The notes beneath the pieces are model-generated. The model was given only the letters and a program-made list of their open reading frames with translations, was not told the DNA's origin and ran no database searches. DNA of 64,000 bases, taken from assembly GCF_036373705.1 (NCBI RefSeq), contig NC_089850.1, positions 29,762,733 through 29,826,732 of the forward strand, given 5' to 3'. Origin of the DNA: Amia ocellicauda. Its lineage: Eukaryota > Chordata > Actinopteri > Amiiformes > Amiidae. Shown one piece after another: positions 27,593 through 38,600 of this stretch (positions are counted from its first letter, which is position 1; each line of letters begins with the position of its first letter). Made by a program: the position numbers and the translations under genes.

Positions 27593-28100
27593 ACAACTAT
27601 ACAGATCGTGGGGTGCAGGAAGCAGATCATGCCCCCTCCGCGTAACATGGGAGCAGTTGTCACCTATTAGCGCAGCTAATGCAGGACAACAACAGGCTCT
27701 ACCATGACACCCTCCGCATAACATGGGAACGGCGGCTGCTTGGAGCACGGTCACACCAGTTCTACAATGTCATAACAAAGGAACTATATACTTTGTGGGG
27801 TGCAGGAGCCAACTCATGCACCTCTTGCTTAACACAGGAGCAGTTGACACCTGCTGATTAGCACAGCTAACGCAAGGCAAAGGCAGCTCTACCATGCTAC
27901 CATGCTAAAAAATTAACTATGTACACAGCGGGGCACGGGAGCCAGTTCAAGTGCCCTCCACTGAGGACAGCAGCAGCAGCCCCCTGCTCCATGGCGCACA
28001 GCCAGAACGGGCCAGGGAACTATATGCACAGCGAGGCAGCAAGCACAGCTCCAGTGCCATCAGCTTGGAACAGTGGCAGTGGCGCTCCAGTCTACTAGCT
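27593..28100 (+). repeat. Diverged tandem repeat, ~110-190 bp units
   Basis: At least three, perhaps four, degenerate units begin near 27593, 27780, 27911 and 28018. Each starts AACTAT-A-AC, then GGGGTGCAGGA/GCC, then CATGC-CCTC and (in the first two) GCAGCTAA-GCA. It may be a non-coding part of a DIRS or LTR element. No coding frame is supported. Confidence 0.5.
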
Positions 28101-28406
28101 AAGCTAGGACAGAGACACAGTCCTGCCGTTTACACATATATATACACATAGTGGGGTACAGGCCAGACGCATGCACCACCACAACATAATGCAATAACAA
28201 ACCAACTGTATACAGGGCAGTCTTGTAAGGCAACGTACCTGGAGGTCACATGACAGACCCTGGGAACACGTCGGCAGGGCTGTCAGCAAGTCCAGGAGCA
28301 GCTTGTATGGGTGCTCGACTGGAAGGCATAGTCCGGTAGGAAGAGAAAAACATCGGTCAGTATAGCTCCATCCAGGATGTGCTAACGGGCAGACTGAGAA
28401 AAAATA

Positions 28407-29141
28407 CACTCACCTAAAGGATTATTAAGAACACCATACTAATACTGTGTTTGACCCCCTTTCACCTTCAGAACTGCCTTAATTCTATGTGGCATTGATT
28501 CAACAAGGTGCTGAAAGCATTCTTTAGAAATGTTGGCCCATATTGATAGGATAGCATCTTGCAGTTGATGGAGATTTGTGGGATGCACATCCAGGGCACC
28601 AAGCTCCCGTTCCACCACATCCCAAAGATGCTCTATTGGGTTGAGATCTGGTGACTGTGGGGGCCAGTTTAGTACAGTGAACTCATTGTCATGTTCAAGA
28701 AACCAATTTGAAATGATTCGACCTTTGTGACATGGTGCATTATCCTGCTGGAAGTAGCCATCAGAGGATGGGTACATGGTGGTCATAAAGGGATGGACAT
28801 GGTCAGAAACAATGCTCAGGTAGGCCGTGGCATTTAAACGATGCCCAATTGGCACTAAGGGGCCTAAAGTGTGCCAAGAAAACATCCCCCACACCATTAC
28901 ACCACCACCACCAGCCTGCACAGTGGTAACAAGGCATGATGGATCCATGTTCTCATTCTGTTTACGCCAAATTCTGACTCTACCATCTGAATGTCTCAAG
29001 AGAAATCGAGACTCATCAGACCAGGCAACATTTTTCCAGTCTTCAACTGTCCAATTTTGGTGAGCTTGTGCAAATTGTAGCCTCTTTTTCCTATTTGTAG
29101 TGGAGATGAGTGGTACCCGGTGGGGTCTTCTGCTGTTGTAA
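28407..29141 (-). mobile_element. Truncated Incomer (DD36E) copy
   Basis: The left end (CACTCACCTAAAG after a TA) and the catalytic two thirds of the transposase are present. Homology to the full copy stops at 29141, removing the DNA-binding domain and the other terminal repeat. D, D and E are all kept. The frame is open and continues into the adjoining DIRS remnant (see findings). Only a handful of differences separate it from the intact copy. Confidence 0.9.
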
Positions 29142-29407
29142 GCCAACGCAAGGTTCCCAACGGAAGGGACCGGGCCCATTACGTCCAAACTGTAGAGCCA
29201 CACAAATGTCTGCCAAGGGGGCGCCTTGAAAAAGGGCCTGCGATGTGGCAACGGCTCGAGTTGAGTGGACCACCAGGTGTTCGGGCACTGGGGTCCCAGT
29301 GGACTCGTAGGCCATGGTAATAGTGTCCACAATCCAATCCAGGCCCTGTGTCTGCACTTCATAGGACACAAAAAGTTGGTCTGGGCACACAGGGTGGAGC
29401 GGGTCAA
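28439..29407 (-). pseudogene. 322-codon chimeric ORF: DIRS recombinase tail fused to DDE transposase
   Basis: The ORF begins in a shifted frame over DIRS sequence and enters the tyrosine-recombinase frame near residue 65 (TFVWLYSLDVMGPVPSVGN, containing the presumed catalytic Tyr). It then passes without a stop into the Incomer transposase at RRPHRVPLIS. It lacks the recombinase Arg/His residues in this frame and the transposase DNA-binding domain. It is most likely a fortuitous product of truncation. Confidence 0.6.
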
Positions 29408-30520
29408 GTCAACTCTCCTGCTCCGAAGAGAAGGGAGGAGGATGAAAAGCCATCAGCTCAATAGGCTTGTTGACATGGAATGGAGACAGCATTTTCAGGA
29501 GGAACGCAGGGTTAGGCCGTAGTGTGACCCTGGAGCCATCTGCCGCAAAACAGACACACGATACATGTACGGACAGGGCGTGTAACTCACTCACACGTTT
29601 TACAGAGGTGATTGCCAGCAAAAATGTGTCTTAAGTGACACCAGCTTCAGCTCAGAGTTCAGTGGCTCATTTGAGGCTTGGGAAAGTACGTGCAGCACTA
29701 CATTAAGGCGGTGAAGGGTTAGGGTTAGGGTTAGGGTACAAGAAGGCCGTAGACGTGCTCCCTTCAGAAACTGCGCAGCCTGGAAATGAGACCCTGGGGG
29801 GTCATGCGGAGATGGCCGCCAGATACACTTTGAGCCTGGATGGGGACTTGCCCTGGTCCAACAGCTCCTGTAGAAATTGTAATATGACGAGGAGGGTCTG
29901 TGATGCAGCCGCTAGGAGGTCCAGCAGCCTCTGGCAAAGGGACACCCTGCTGCGGGCTCTCAGTTGGAAGAGGGAGAGACATGCATGTATGGAGGCAACT
30001 CTCTCTGGCACCAGTGGATAATTGAGGACGCGGACCCCCTGGCAACACAAGGGGGCAAACACGACATCCATGCACTTTGAGAAAGTACAATGGGCTAGCG
30101 ACAGGCTGAAGGGGTGAACAGCAAACTCGAATGCTTGGACCTTGAAGGCGAAGCAGAGGAACTTCCTGTGTGCCTACACAATGGGGATGTGAAAGTAAGG
30201 GTTTTTCAGATCCACCGTGGTGAACCATTTGCCGGGCTTGATGGCCTGAGACCTGTTGTGCAGGTTGAGCATGCTGAAGCGCAACACCCTGAAGTGGCGG
30301 TTCAGGTGTCTCCAATCCAAGATGGGGTGGAAACCACCATCTTTCTTGGGCACTAGGAAGTATGAGGAACATAATCCCTTGTACTGCCCTGGAAGGGGCA
30401 TATCGCTGATTGCTCGCTTCTCCAGGAGAGCAACACACACAAAGTTGTGTGCTAGCTGGGTTGCTGGTGTAGCATTTAGACTGCTGCTGGCACTACAATT
30501 CAGCATCTATACAGGACTGA
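29142..30520 (-). mobile_element. Degenerate DIRS-type retroelement (reverse transcriptase + tyrosine recombinase)
   Basis: Read on the minus strand, 30506-30174 encodes a reverse transcriptase N-part (YFLVPKKDGGFHPILD; KWFTTVDLKNPYFHIPIV). A shifted frame continues it (HPFSLSLAHCTFSKCMD; CCQGVRVLNYPL). After an internal deletion comes recombinase sequence (SPSRLKVYLAAISA, then SVKRVSELHALSV, LRPNPAFLLKMLSPFHVN, HSTRAVATSQALFQGAPL), with the HxxR motif and a Tyr-bearing tail. Several frameshifts and a telomere-like insert show it is dead. RT-to-recombinase order and sequence are typical of fish DIRS elements. Confidence 0.8.
29714..29738 (+). repeat. Interstitial telomere-like (TTAGGG) array
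   Basis: About 3.8 perfect tandem copies of the vertebrate telomere repeat lie inside the DIRS remnant. They interrupt the region where recombinase sequence would be expected. Confidence 0.85.
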
Positions 30521-30809
30521 AGGTGCCTTTCACCTTCAGTCAGCTGCCCATGGTAACATGGAATAAAGACACTGCCAGGTTGCCCTGTTGAAAAGCATGT
30601 TTTTGCATGATGTACACAGCTGTAATTGACAGACGGAGCCATTTCAAAGCACTTCACATTTTATAAAGAACAAAGTAAAATATTTATTTCAAATTTCAAT
30701 TAATACAAGTTTAATAAAATATGTATACACTTTAAAGTTGTAAAATATAAAGCTTCAATAATTGTGCTATAGCCCTATTTTAAACACTCCCCCTCCTCCC
30801 TGTCTCTCT

Positions 30810-31815
30810 CTTGTGAAAGTATTCACCCTCCTTTTATTTGTACCTTCAGAAGTCACAAAATTAGATAAATAAAGTCCACCTGTGTGGAATCTAAGTGTCA
30901 CATGATCTGTCACATGATCTCAATATATATACACCTGTTCTGAAACACCACTGAGTAAGGGGCACCATGAAGACCAAGGAGCGCTCTAAACAGGTTGAAA
31001 CTATGAACATCCCACGGAGCACCATTAAATCCATTATTAAAAAATGGAAAAAATATGGCACCAGAACAAACCTGCCAAGAGAGGGCCGCCCACCAAAACT
31101 CACGGACCAGGCAAGGCGGGCATTAATCAGAGAGGTAAAAAAGAGACCAAACATAACCCTGAAGGAGCTGCAAAGCTCCACAGTGGAGAGTGGAGTATCT
31201 GTCCATAGGACCACTGTAAGCCATACACTCCACAGAGCTGGGCATTACAGAAGAGTGGCCAGAAAAAATAAGCAAACATGTTTGCCGTTTGCTGTTTGCC
31301 AAAGGGCATGTGGGAGACTCCATATGGAAGAAGGTAATAAAATTGAGATTTTTGGCCCTCAAGGGAAACGCTATGACTGGCGCAAACCCAACACCTTTCA
31401 TCACACCGAGAACACCAACCCCCCCATGGTGGTGGCAGCATCATGCTATGGGGATGTTTTTCATCAGTAGGGACTGGGAGACTGGTCAGAATTGAAGGAA
31501 TGATGGATGGTGCTACATACAGGGAAACTCTTGAGGGAAACCTGTTTCATTCTTCCAGAGATTTGAGACTGGGACGGAGGTTCACCTTCCAGCAGGACAA
31601 TCACCTATTGGAATGGCCTAGTCAAAGCCCAGACCTCAATCCAATTGAGAATGACTTAAAGATTGCTGTACACCAGCGGAACCCATCCAACTTGAAAGAG
31701 CTGGAGCAGTTTTGCCTTGAAGAATGGGCACAAATCCCAGTGACTAGATGTGCTAAGCTTATAGAGACATACCCCAAGAGACTTACAGCTGTAGTTGCAC
31801 CACTTTGTCGGTCTC
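30810..31815 (+). mobile_element. Degenerate Tc1-like transposon
   Basis: The transposase frame starts at 30967 (MKTKERSKQ) but has an internal deletion before NIPRSTIKSIIKKWKKYGT. It continues with helix-turn-helix sequence (GRPPKLTDQARRALIREVKK), breaks near 31310-31450, and resumes in another frame to QQDN. That frame then jumps straight to [16 protein letters not shown], deleting residues between the second D and E. It is therefore inactive. The right end is missing and is abutted by another Tc1 remnant. Confidence 0.8.
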
Positions 31816-31842
31816 CCTTGTCGCTCTGCTGTCTGCGTGGCT

Positions 31843-32944
31843 GCATAAATATTTGGACAGTTACACAATTGTTAACATTTTGGCTCTTGCAATGACTGCC
31901 TGAAGTCTGGAACCCATAGACATCACCAGATGCTGGGTTTCTTCCCTGGTGATGCTCTGCCAGGCCTGTATAGCAGCTGCCTTTAGTTCCTGCTTGTTCT
32001 TGGGGTGTTTTTCCTTCAGTTTTGCCTTCAGCAAGTGAAATGCATGCTCAATTGGGTCATTGTCCATCTGCACTGTGAAGCACCATCCAATGAGTTTTTA
32101 AGCATTTGGCTGAATCTGAGCAGATAATAAAGCCCTAAACACTTCAGAATTCATCCTGCTGCTTTTGTCAGCAGTCACATCATCAATAAATACAAGGGAA
32201 CCAGTTCCCTTGGCAGCCATACATGCCCATGCCATAACATGCTTCACAGATGAGGTAGTATGCGTCGGATCATGAGTAGTTCCTTCCCTTCTCCATACTC
32301 TTCTCTTCCCATCATTCTGGTACAAGTTGATCTTTGTCTCATCTGTCCATAGGATATTATTCCAGACCTGTACAGGGTTCTTTAGATGTATTTTGGCAAA
32401 CTCTAATCTGGTCTTCCCGTTTTAGGGGCTTACCAACTGTTTCCATCTTGTGGTAAACCCTCTGTATTTACTCTGGTGAAGTCTTCTCTTGATTGTTGAC
32501 TTTGACACAGATACGCCTGCCTCCTGGCGGGTGCTCTTGATCTGGCCAACTGTTGTGAAGGGGTTTCTCTTCACCAGGGGAAGAATTCTTCTGTCATCCA
32601 CCACAGTTGTTTTCCATGGTCTTCAGGGTCTTTTGGTGTTCCTGAGCTCACCTGTGCGTTCTTTATTTTTAAGAATGTACCAAATAGTTGATTTGGCCAC
32701 ACCTAATGTTTTTGCTATCTCAGATTGGTTTGTTTTGATTTCTCAGCCTAATGATGGCTTGCTTCACTTGCAGTGGCAGCTCATTGGACTTCATATTGAG
32801 GGTTAACAGCAACAGATTCCAAAAGCAAATTATGCACTTGAAATCAAATCTAGACCTTTTATCTGCTTACCTGTACTTGAACTAATAAGGGAATAACACA
32901 CACCTGGCCATGGAACAGCTGAGACAGCTGAGCAACCAATTGTC
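31843..32944 (-). mobile_element. Degenerate Tc1 (DD34E) element, second family
   Basis: The left end is a damaged terminal repeat (CATAAATATTTGGACAGT). Transposase pieces on the minus strand include MVDDRRILPLVKRNPFTTVG, VSKSTIKRRLHQSKYRG and NDGKRRVWRREGT. There are multiple frameshifts. The element is cut at 32944, exactly where the duplicated ccdc162 block begins. Confidence 0.8.
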
Positions 32945-35178
32945 CAATTACCCAGAGACAGCGGTGAATGGTCTTAACAGAGTGGAGGTGACACACCAGC
33001 CACTGCAGATAGATGACCATGTCTTCCTGGTTCACCGCATTCATGGGATTGCCCTTGCCCGTCAGCACCTTCTCCCTGGACACGGCCAGCCTGCCTGCCC
33101 TCTGCACTGAGTCCTCATACTCTCCCATCAGCAGGCCAACCTGTTCCTGGGATCATATCACCACAAAACTCAGTCCATTGAGTATATTTTTAGCATTCAC
33201 TGAGGGTGTTAGGATTAGGGTTATTGTAATTCAACTCCGGTTCACCATTCAGGTATTCAGTCACTACTGTCCAGTTATACTGTTAGAAGAGTAAACATCA
33301 CTTCGTATGACATAGGTTAGTTGTAAATGATTAACCTTTTCTAGCCCACCTTGTATTGAGGATATAGCTGCTCAATGACACTGGAGTGTCGACAAAACCT
33401 TCTCCATCGGAGCATGTATTGGTATTTGCACTGTGCCAGCTGGCAGCTCCGCTCTGCATAGAACTGAAAAGATCATCATTCGTACAAACAACAGGAAAGT
33501 CAACATCCTCTCAGCCACACACACTGATAGCGATAGAGAAGTAATAATATCCAAGTTCAGTTTCAGTTACCAGAGATAACTACAACAGAACAAACAACTA
33601 CAGAAAAAAACAACAAAAAAAAGGGTTTGTTTTAACAGCAAGATATTCAATTTCTTGTTTCTCTGTGTGTTCTGGTGATTTTATGGGGGTCTTTTGGTTG
33701 GTCTTCCCTGCTTGCATCATTCACACCCAAGTGATGCTGGTGTACAACAGACTGTGACAATACTTATAACTTCAATCACTTTAATTGTTGCTTTATCATT
33801 TTTCCCCAAATTACATGTGCAATTTGTAACAGAATTATTTCAGAAAGCGTAGAAATACAGACAAAGTTCAGAAAAGGGGTGGTTGAAGGTTGGCTTTGGG
33901 GGGCCGCACCAATCTTCCTCGAGAGCCGCACTTTGGGAACCCCTCACACAAATCACAAAAAAATGGTGGTTGGGCTCCTGATCAGCAATGCGGTTCTGTA
34001 GGTCACCTGGTGCAGCAGCAGGGGCAGGCTCTCAGGACTGTACTCCCGGGTCAGGCAGCTCTCCAGCTCTCTCTGCATCACATCTGCCTGGACCAGCACA
34101 GGCCTGGCTGCTGCCACCTGCAACGCCCAGCACACCACTTCTCACAAATATCGCACCACGCTGACAAAGACATGCAGTCAAATCAGAAACGTTTTGAGAG
34201 CAGAGGCTCTGATACACAGAGTCTTTCAGTTCGTAACACGTTTACATTGTATTACATTCCAGCATCGTAATAACCGTGCAAGGAGAAGCGCCCGCTCCCA
34301 GCTTGTGCCGGCCCAGTACGGCCCTTTATTCACAAAACGCCTCTGTTCTCCACTCATAACCTCGCACTGTACCTGCAATTCTTGCTTGAGCACCAGCTCC
34401 CTCTCGCTCCGGAAGTAAGAAATGTCCTTAGGAACAGGCACAGAGCTACGGGAGAGAAGGATGGTGTCGAAATTCTAAAAATGCTGTGAGAATGAGTCTG
34501 ACTCATCCAACCCCAAGTCAATATTTCATGAAAACAAGCAAGATGTACTTCTTACTATCAACATCGCTTAACGCAGTTAAGCGCACATCTTTGCCAACTA
34601 GATTTAAAATGTATACCATTTGCATGATATGCCATTCATCAGCAGTTAACAGATAAATCCTTAGAAAAATATGCAATTTTAATATCTTACTTCTGGAGCA
34701 ACTCACCAGAATGCTGAAAAGTGTCAACATAGTGTCATAACAAGTTGTGACTTTGCCGTAGATAAGAAGGTATGATGGTAAACGATTCTGTGCTGTGCTA
34801 CATATTATGAGGGATAAAGTACATGAAGGAAGCACCTTTGTAAATAACGCAAGACTACTCCCAAGCCCTCTTGTGGTTACCTGTACGCCTTAGAAGGTGT
34901 TCCCTGCAAAACCCCATTTTCCTCGATCTCCGTCTTCAGGGCTGTGAGGCCAGTTCCTTCTCCATCAGCTGCAGCTTCTCTGTACAGGAGATGCTGAATA
35001 TCATTCATAATACTATAGAATACTGTATTGTTAATTTGGAAACTGAAAATTGTGTTTAAATTAACACTTATTTTATCATTTGAAGATGCAATGTGAAGGT
35101 ACTTTTGAATCACGTTATATTCACGTTATACGTTATTTTCTTGAAAGTACAAAGTCAGTTCTTGAAAACGTTATATAG
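32945..35178 (-). pseudogene. Partial duplication of ccdc162 exons 1-5, no start codon
   Basis: This block is a near-identical copy, introns included, of 21.92-24.85 kb in the same orientation. Copied exons are exon 5 at 32952-33140, exon 4 at 33350-33463, exon 3 at 34007-34117, exon 2 at 34373-34445 and a truncated exon 1 at 34881 to about 34997. Exon 1 is cut before the ATG and carries a 7-base deletion, so the N-terminal frame is broken. Exons 2-4 keep the same protein. Exon 5 ends with three replacements (HYLR region to RCLW) and a weaker donor. Intronic pieces of about 130 bp and several hundred bp are missing. The left edge abuts a Tc1 remnant. No promoter was copied, so it is probably non-functional. 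Confidence 0.85.
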
Positions 35179-35216
35179 TAGGGTGACCTAGGGTGACCTA
35201 GGGTGACCTAGGGTGT
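35179..35216 (+). repeat. 10-bp tandem repeat TAGGGTGACC x ~3.6
   Basis: There are three perfect units and a partial one. They start right where similarity between the two ccdc162 blocks ends and are followed by a C-rich stretch (35221-35290) that looks like repeat-derived sequence. Confidence 0.8.
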
Positions 35217-35419
35217 CCCCATTTTTGGTGGCCTGTCCCCGGCTGGTGCTGTCCCCCGAAATGTCTCCGTTTTTTAAACCCCCCCCCCCCAGGAAAAGGC
35301 TTCCTTTTCTCATGAATGGTTCCAAATTTGGTATCAAGAATCAAAACGTGTTAAAAGAACCTTTATTTATTTAGTGAATCAGACCTCATTAATGGCTGCA
35401 ATTAACAGATTGCAAACTT

Positions 35420-35425
35420 TTTATT
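35420..35425 (-). terminator. Poly(A) signal AATAAA, probable cep57l1 3' end
   Basis: AATAAA on the minus strand lies about 245 bases after the cep57l1 stop codon. A second AATAAA lies at 35362-35367. Either could serve as the 3'-end signal. Confidence 0.5.
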
Positions 35426-35669
35426 GAAAAAAAGAGAAGGCATTACATTTAAATTACAAGCAGATATAAAATTAAGTCTATTATACTATATTCTGTATAT
35501 ATACACATGAAAATAAAAATTTCAGGCCTCAAGACAAAAACAACAGTCCTAGTCTTGAACTCAACAGAATTTCAAGTTTAGCGCACAGAAAGAATCATTA
35601 CTGCACAGGATGTGTGACAGACGGGGAGCAGGACCATTTCTGGTCTCCGCTGTGCGGGAGGCTCGTGCG

Positions 35670-38600
35670 CTACTGCTCCCACATGATGTCATCCTTCTTC
35701 AGGTGCAGCTGCAGTTTCTGCACTTTCTTCAGGAGCCGCAGGCTGTCCTGGCCCTTCGCTCCCTGAGCGGCCTTACTGGGGCTCCCTCTACTCTGGGGAG
35801 AGGGGGGCAATGGCCTGACTCCACTCAGCCCTCCTGTCCTGGGCTCAATGCTGGATGTTCGCCTCTTTGGCATCCGTGATTTCTGGTTCAATTTCTGTAC
35901 CTGCGCTTGGAAACAAGACCAGATCCCACTGAAGAGAAAACCAAAAGAACTGCGGTAGCAAGAGAAAATGACGCAAATATGGACGGTAAACCTCGTTACA
36001 TCACATTGACTCTTTTCTTAATGCAGGTGATATTGTGGGTTTAGACTCATGACCATGTAAACGCAGTGTATGTATAGGTGAAGGTGAACAGGTGTCAGAT
36101 TTCTTTTAGTGCGAATCTTACTATGAATTAAAAAAACATGCACAATACACTTTACACTGCTTTTGTAATTTTATATTTATAGGATGAAATGTCAACAGGG
36201 ATTTGAAATATGCCAACTTGGAATAAAGGCACATAAGAGACATCCCCCATTTGTCAGTTTGTCTTTAATCTATGGCTATTTCTCTGTTTATATTTTTTAA
36301 TAATTTTTTTTCAGTAGGTAGAGCATTTTGTAGAATTGGATATGAAGTTATCAGTATCTATCCCTTTAAAATCATAAATTGTATGAGGGGAAATAGTGTT
36401 TTGCTGTTGGCAGGATAAAACAGGAAATCTGGATGTTAACCAGAAAGCTTGAGCCTTCCACAACCCACAGGAGGAGGCCATTTATTTTCCTTTTCTGACA
36501 TCTAAATTTGACACAAATGTAAGGCAATACAGTTTTCTGTTCAGATCATATTCAATTGCAATTTCAATGTGGAACACCATGAAAGGGCCTTTTCAAAATC
36601 CAGTGTTAATCAGGGAAGGGGCTGTGAGCTTGAAGCAGATTAAAATGTAGTCCTGTGCACAGACATCGGGTTACAATACTGATGCAGATTGTGCATGGTA
36701 TAAACATAGTCCATATGGATATTTCAATCTCAACTTTAATTACGAATATATGGAAACCTTCAAAGAATGTCTCGTATCCCAGTGAGCTGGAGAGACAAAA
36801 GCATTTCACGTTCCCCTCCCAGGCGACGGACTCACAGCTGCTTGGTGTTTCTTCAGTTTGGAGATCTGCTCCCCCTTTGCCTCCATGCGCTTCACCAGGC
36901 AGTCCAGCTCTCGCTCCAGATCCTCCCGCACTGCCAGTCTCTCCGTCTCCTGGATCTGCTTCACCAGCTCCTGGTGCTCACTGCAACAGACCACCAGAAG
37001 TCAACAGGGCCCCTATCTTCCTGCCCACATTTACTATGATATCCATTTTTATCAATACATTTTCTAGGACTGAATTAAACAAATATGTAAAGAAAGCTGT
37101 AGACATTACTGAATAAGTGGTCACACAATGGTGGTCCAATAAGTCCTCCTTTTACCAAGATGGGAAATAAGCATCACTTATTTATGAACTTCTCCATAAA
37201 AACAATATACTATCACTTATAATTCCACCATTTCAATATTACTGATTTCACCACATGCATTGGCAATTTATTACATCAGGCAACCGAGTTCTAGATATTT
37301 CAGTACAAATAAAACATTGCAAAGTCTACAAGGCTATAAAGGGAGATAATTCTCAATCCTCCAGAAACACAGTACAGTACTACACTCACAAGCTCATTTG
37401 TCCCAGCTCGTCCTGCAATGCCAGCAGCAGTTCTGACAGGCTGCCCACTGAGGAGGCGCTGGAGCTGGCCGACGCAGACCTCTGGATACCCCGTCTGTTC
37501 TCGGGATGTGTTGTCTTCGGGGGCTGAACGTGAAGGTCTTGGCCTTGGTGGCAGAGTTGGGGGTTGTGGTGCTTCATCATGTGCAGGACATTCTGCACGT
37601 TCGCCCTCACCGAGTGACTGGGACTGGTGGACTGGATTGACAGAGTGGACTAATTGTGTGTCAACTAATTAAATTGAATTGAAATAGAATGTCAATTGTT
37701 TTTTCTTTTTTTATTAACACAATGAGCTTCCAAATGTAAAAGTTGCACACTTAGCAAGAAAAACCCCACAGTATCTTTATTTCTACTTCAAAAACTGCCA
37801 TCACAGGTTATCTTTTGTACAGTATCTCCCTCGGGGGAAAAAACGCAAGGCTTGAATGTATTGATGTGAAAGGGAAACGCAGGCATACAGGTAGTGCAAG
37901 CATTCCACCATGCTCTTCAATACACTGAAATTCATGGATTCATGGCCCATGCGTTATATTTAGACTGATCAATCATAAGCAATCTGCACCGATGCGAAAG
38001 GATGTAATAAATCTTTCAGCTAACTAGGCTAAGACTTTACAAATGAACCTGTTCATCCCGGCACATTCACTCTGTCAGTCTTTACCCATGAGGAATACAG
38101 CCGAGTCAACAGAGTATGTTCTTCACTGCCGAACAGCGGAAGAAGCACGCAAAAGAACAACGAATATTCAAACGGATCATTTTATAGTTTTGTTCCCCTT
38201 TAAAGTAATTAATTACAAATGGAAAATTGTAATACATTTAAAAAAAAAAAAAAATGCAAATCGGTCTGACAATTCAAACTAATCTGGTGATCACATACAC
38301 AGAAAGTAATAGAACATTAAACAAATGCACCAAAAAAACACACAGTATTAATTTGAAATTCTAGGATAAGGAAATGCTGATAAGGAAGTTAGGATCAGTA
38401 CCGTTCCAGCCACGAAGGGAAGGTGCTTTGACCTTGGGAAAAATGGAGGAGCTGGATCTTCACTCCTTGCCAGCGCAATTTTCTGAGAAACAACAAAAAT
38501 TACTATGAAGTTTAAAAAAAAAAAAAAAAAAAAAAAAACACATGAGTTTAGGGAAGTGTCTAATTATGATGTGAATATTGTCTGGAGACCATTTGGACTG

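Noticed and set aside
30891..31214. Minus-strand frame over the Tc1 remnant
   Set aside because: It is the antisense of recognisable Tc1 transposase sequence on the plus strand.
34877..35113. 78-codon minus frame starting upstream of the duplicated exon 1
   Set aside because: It arises from fused intron and exon pieces after the deletion that removed the true ATG. There is no promoter or splice support.
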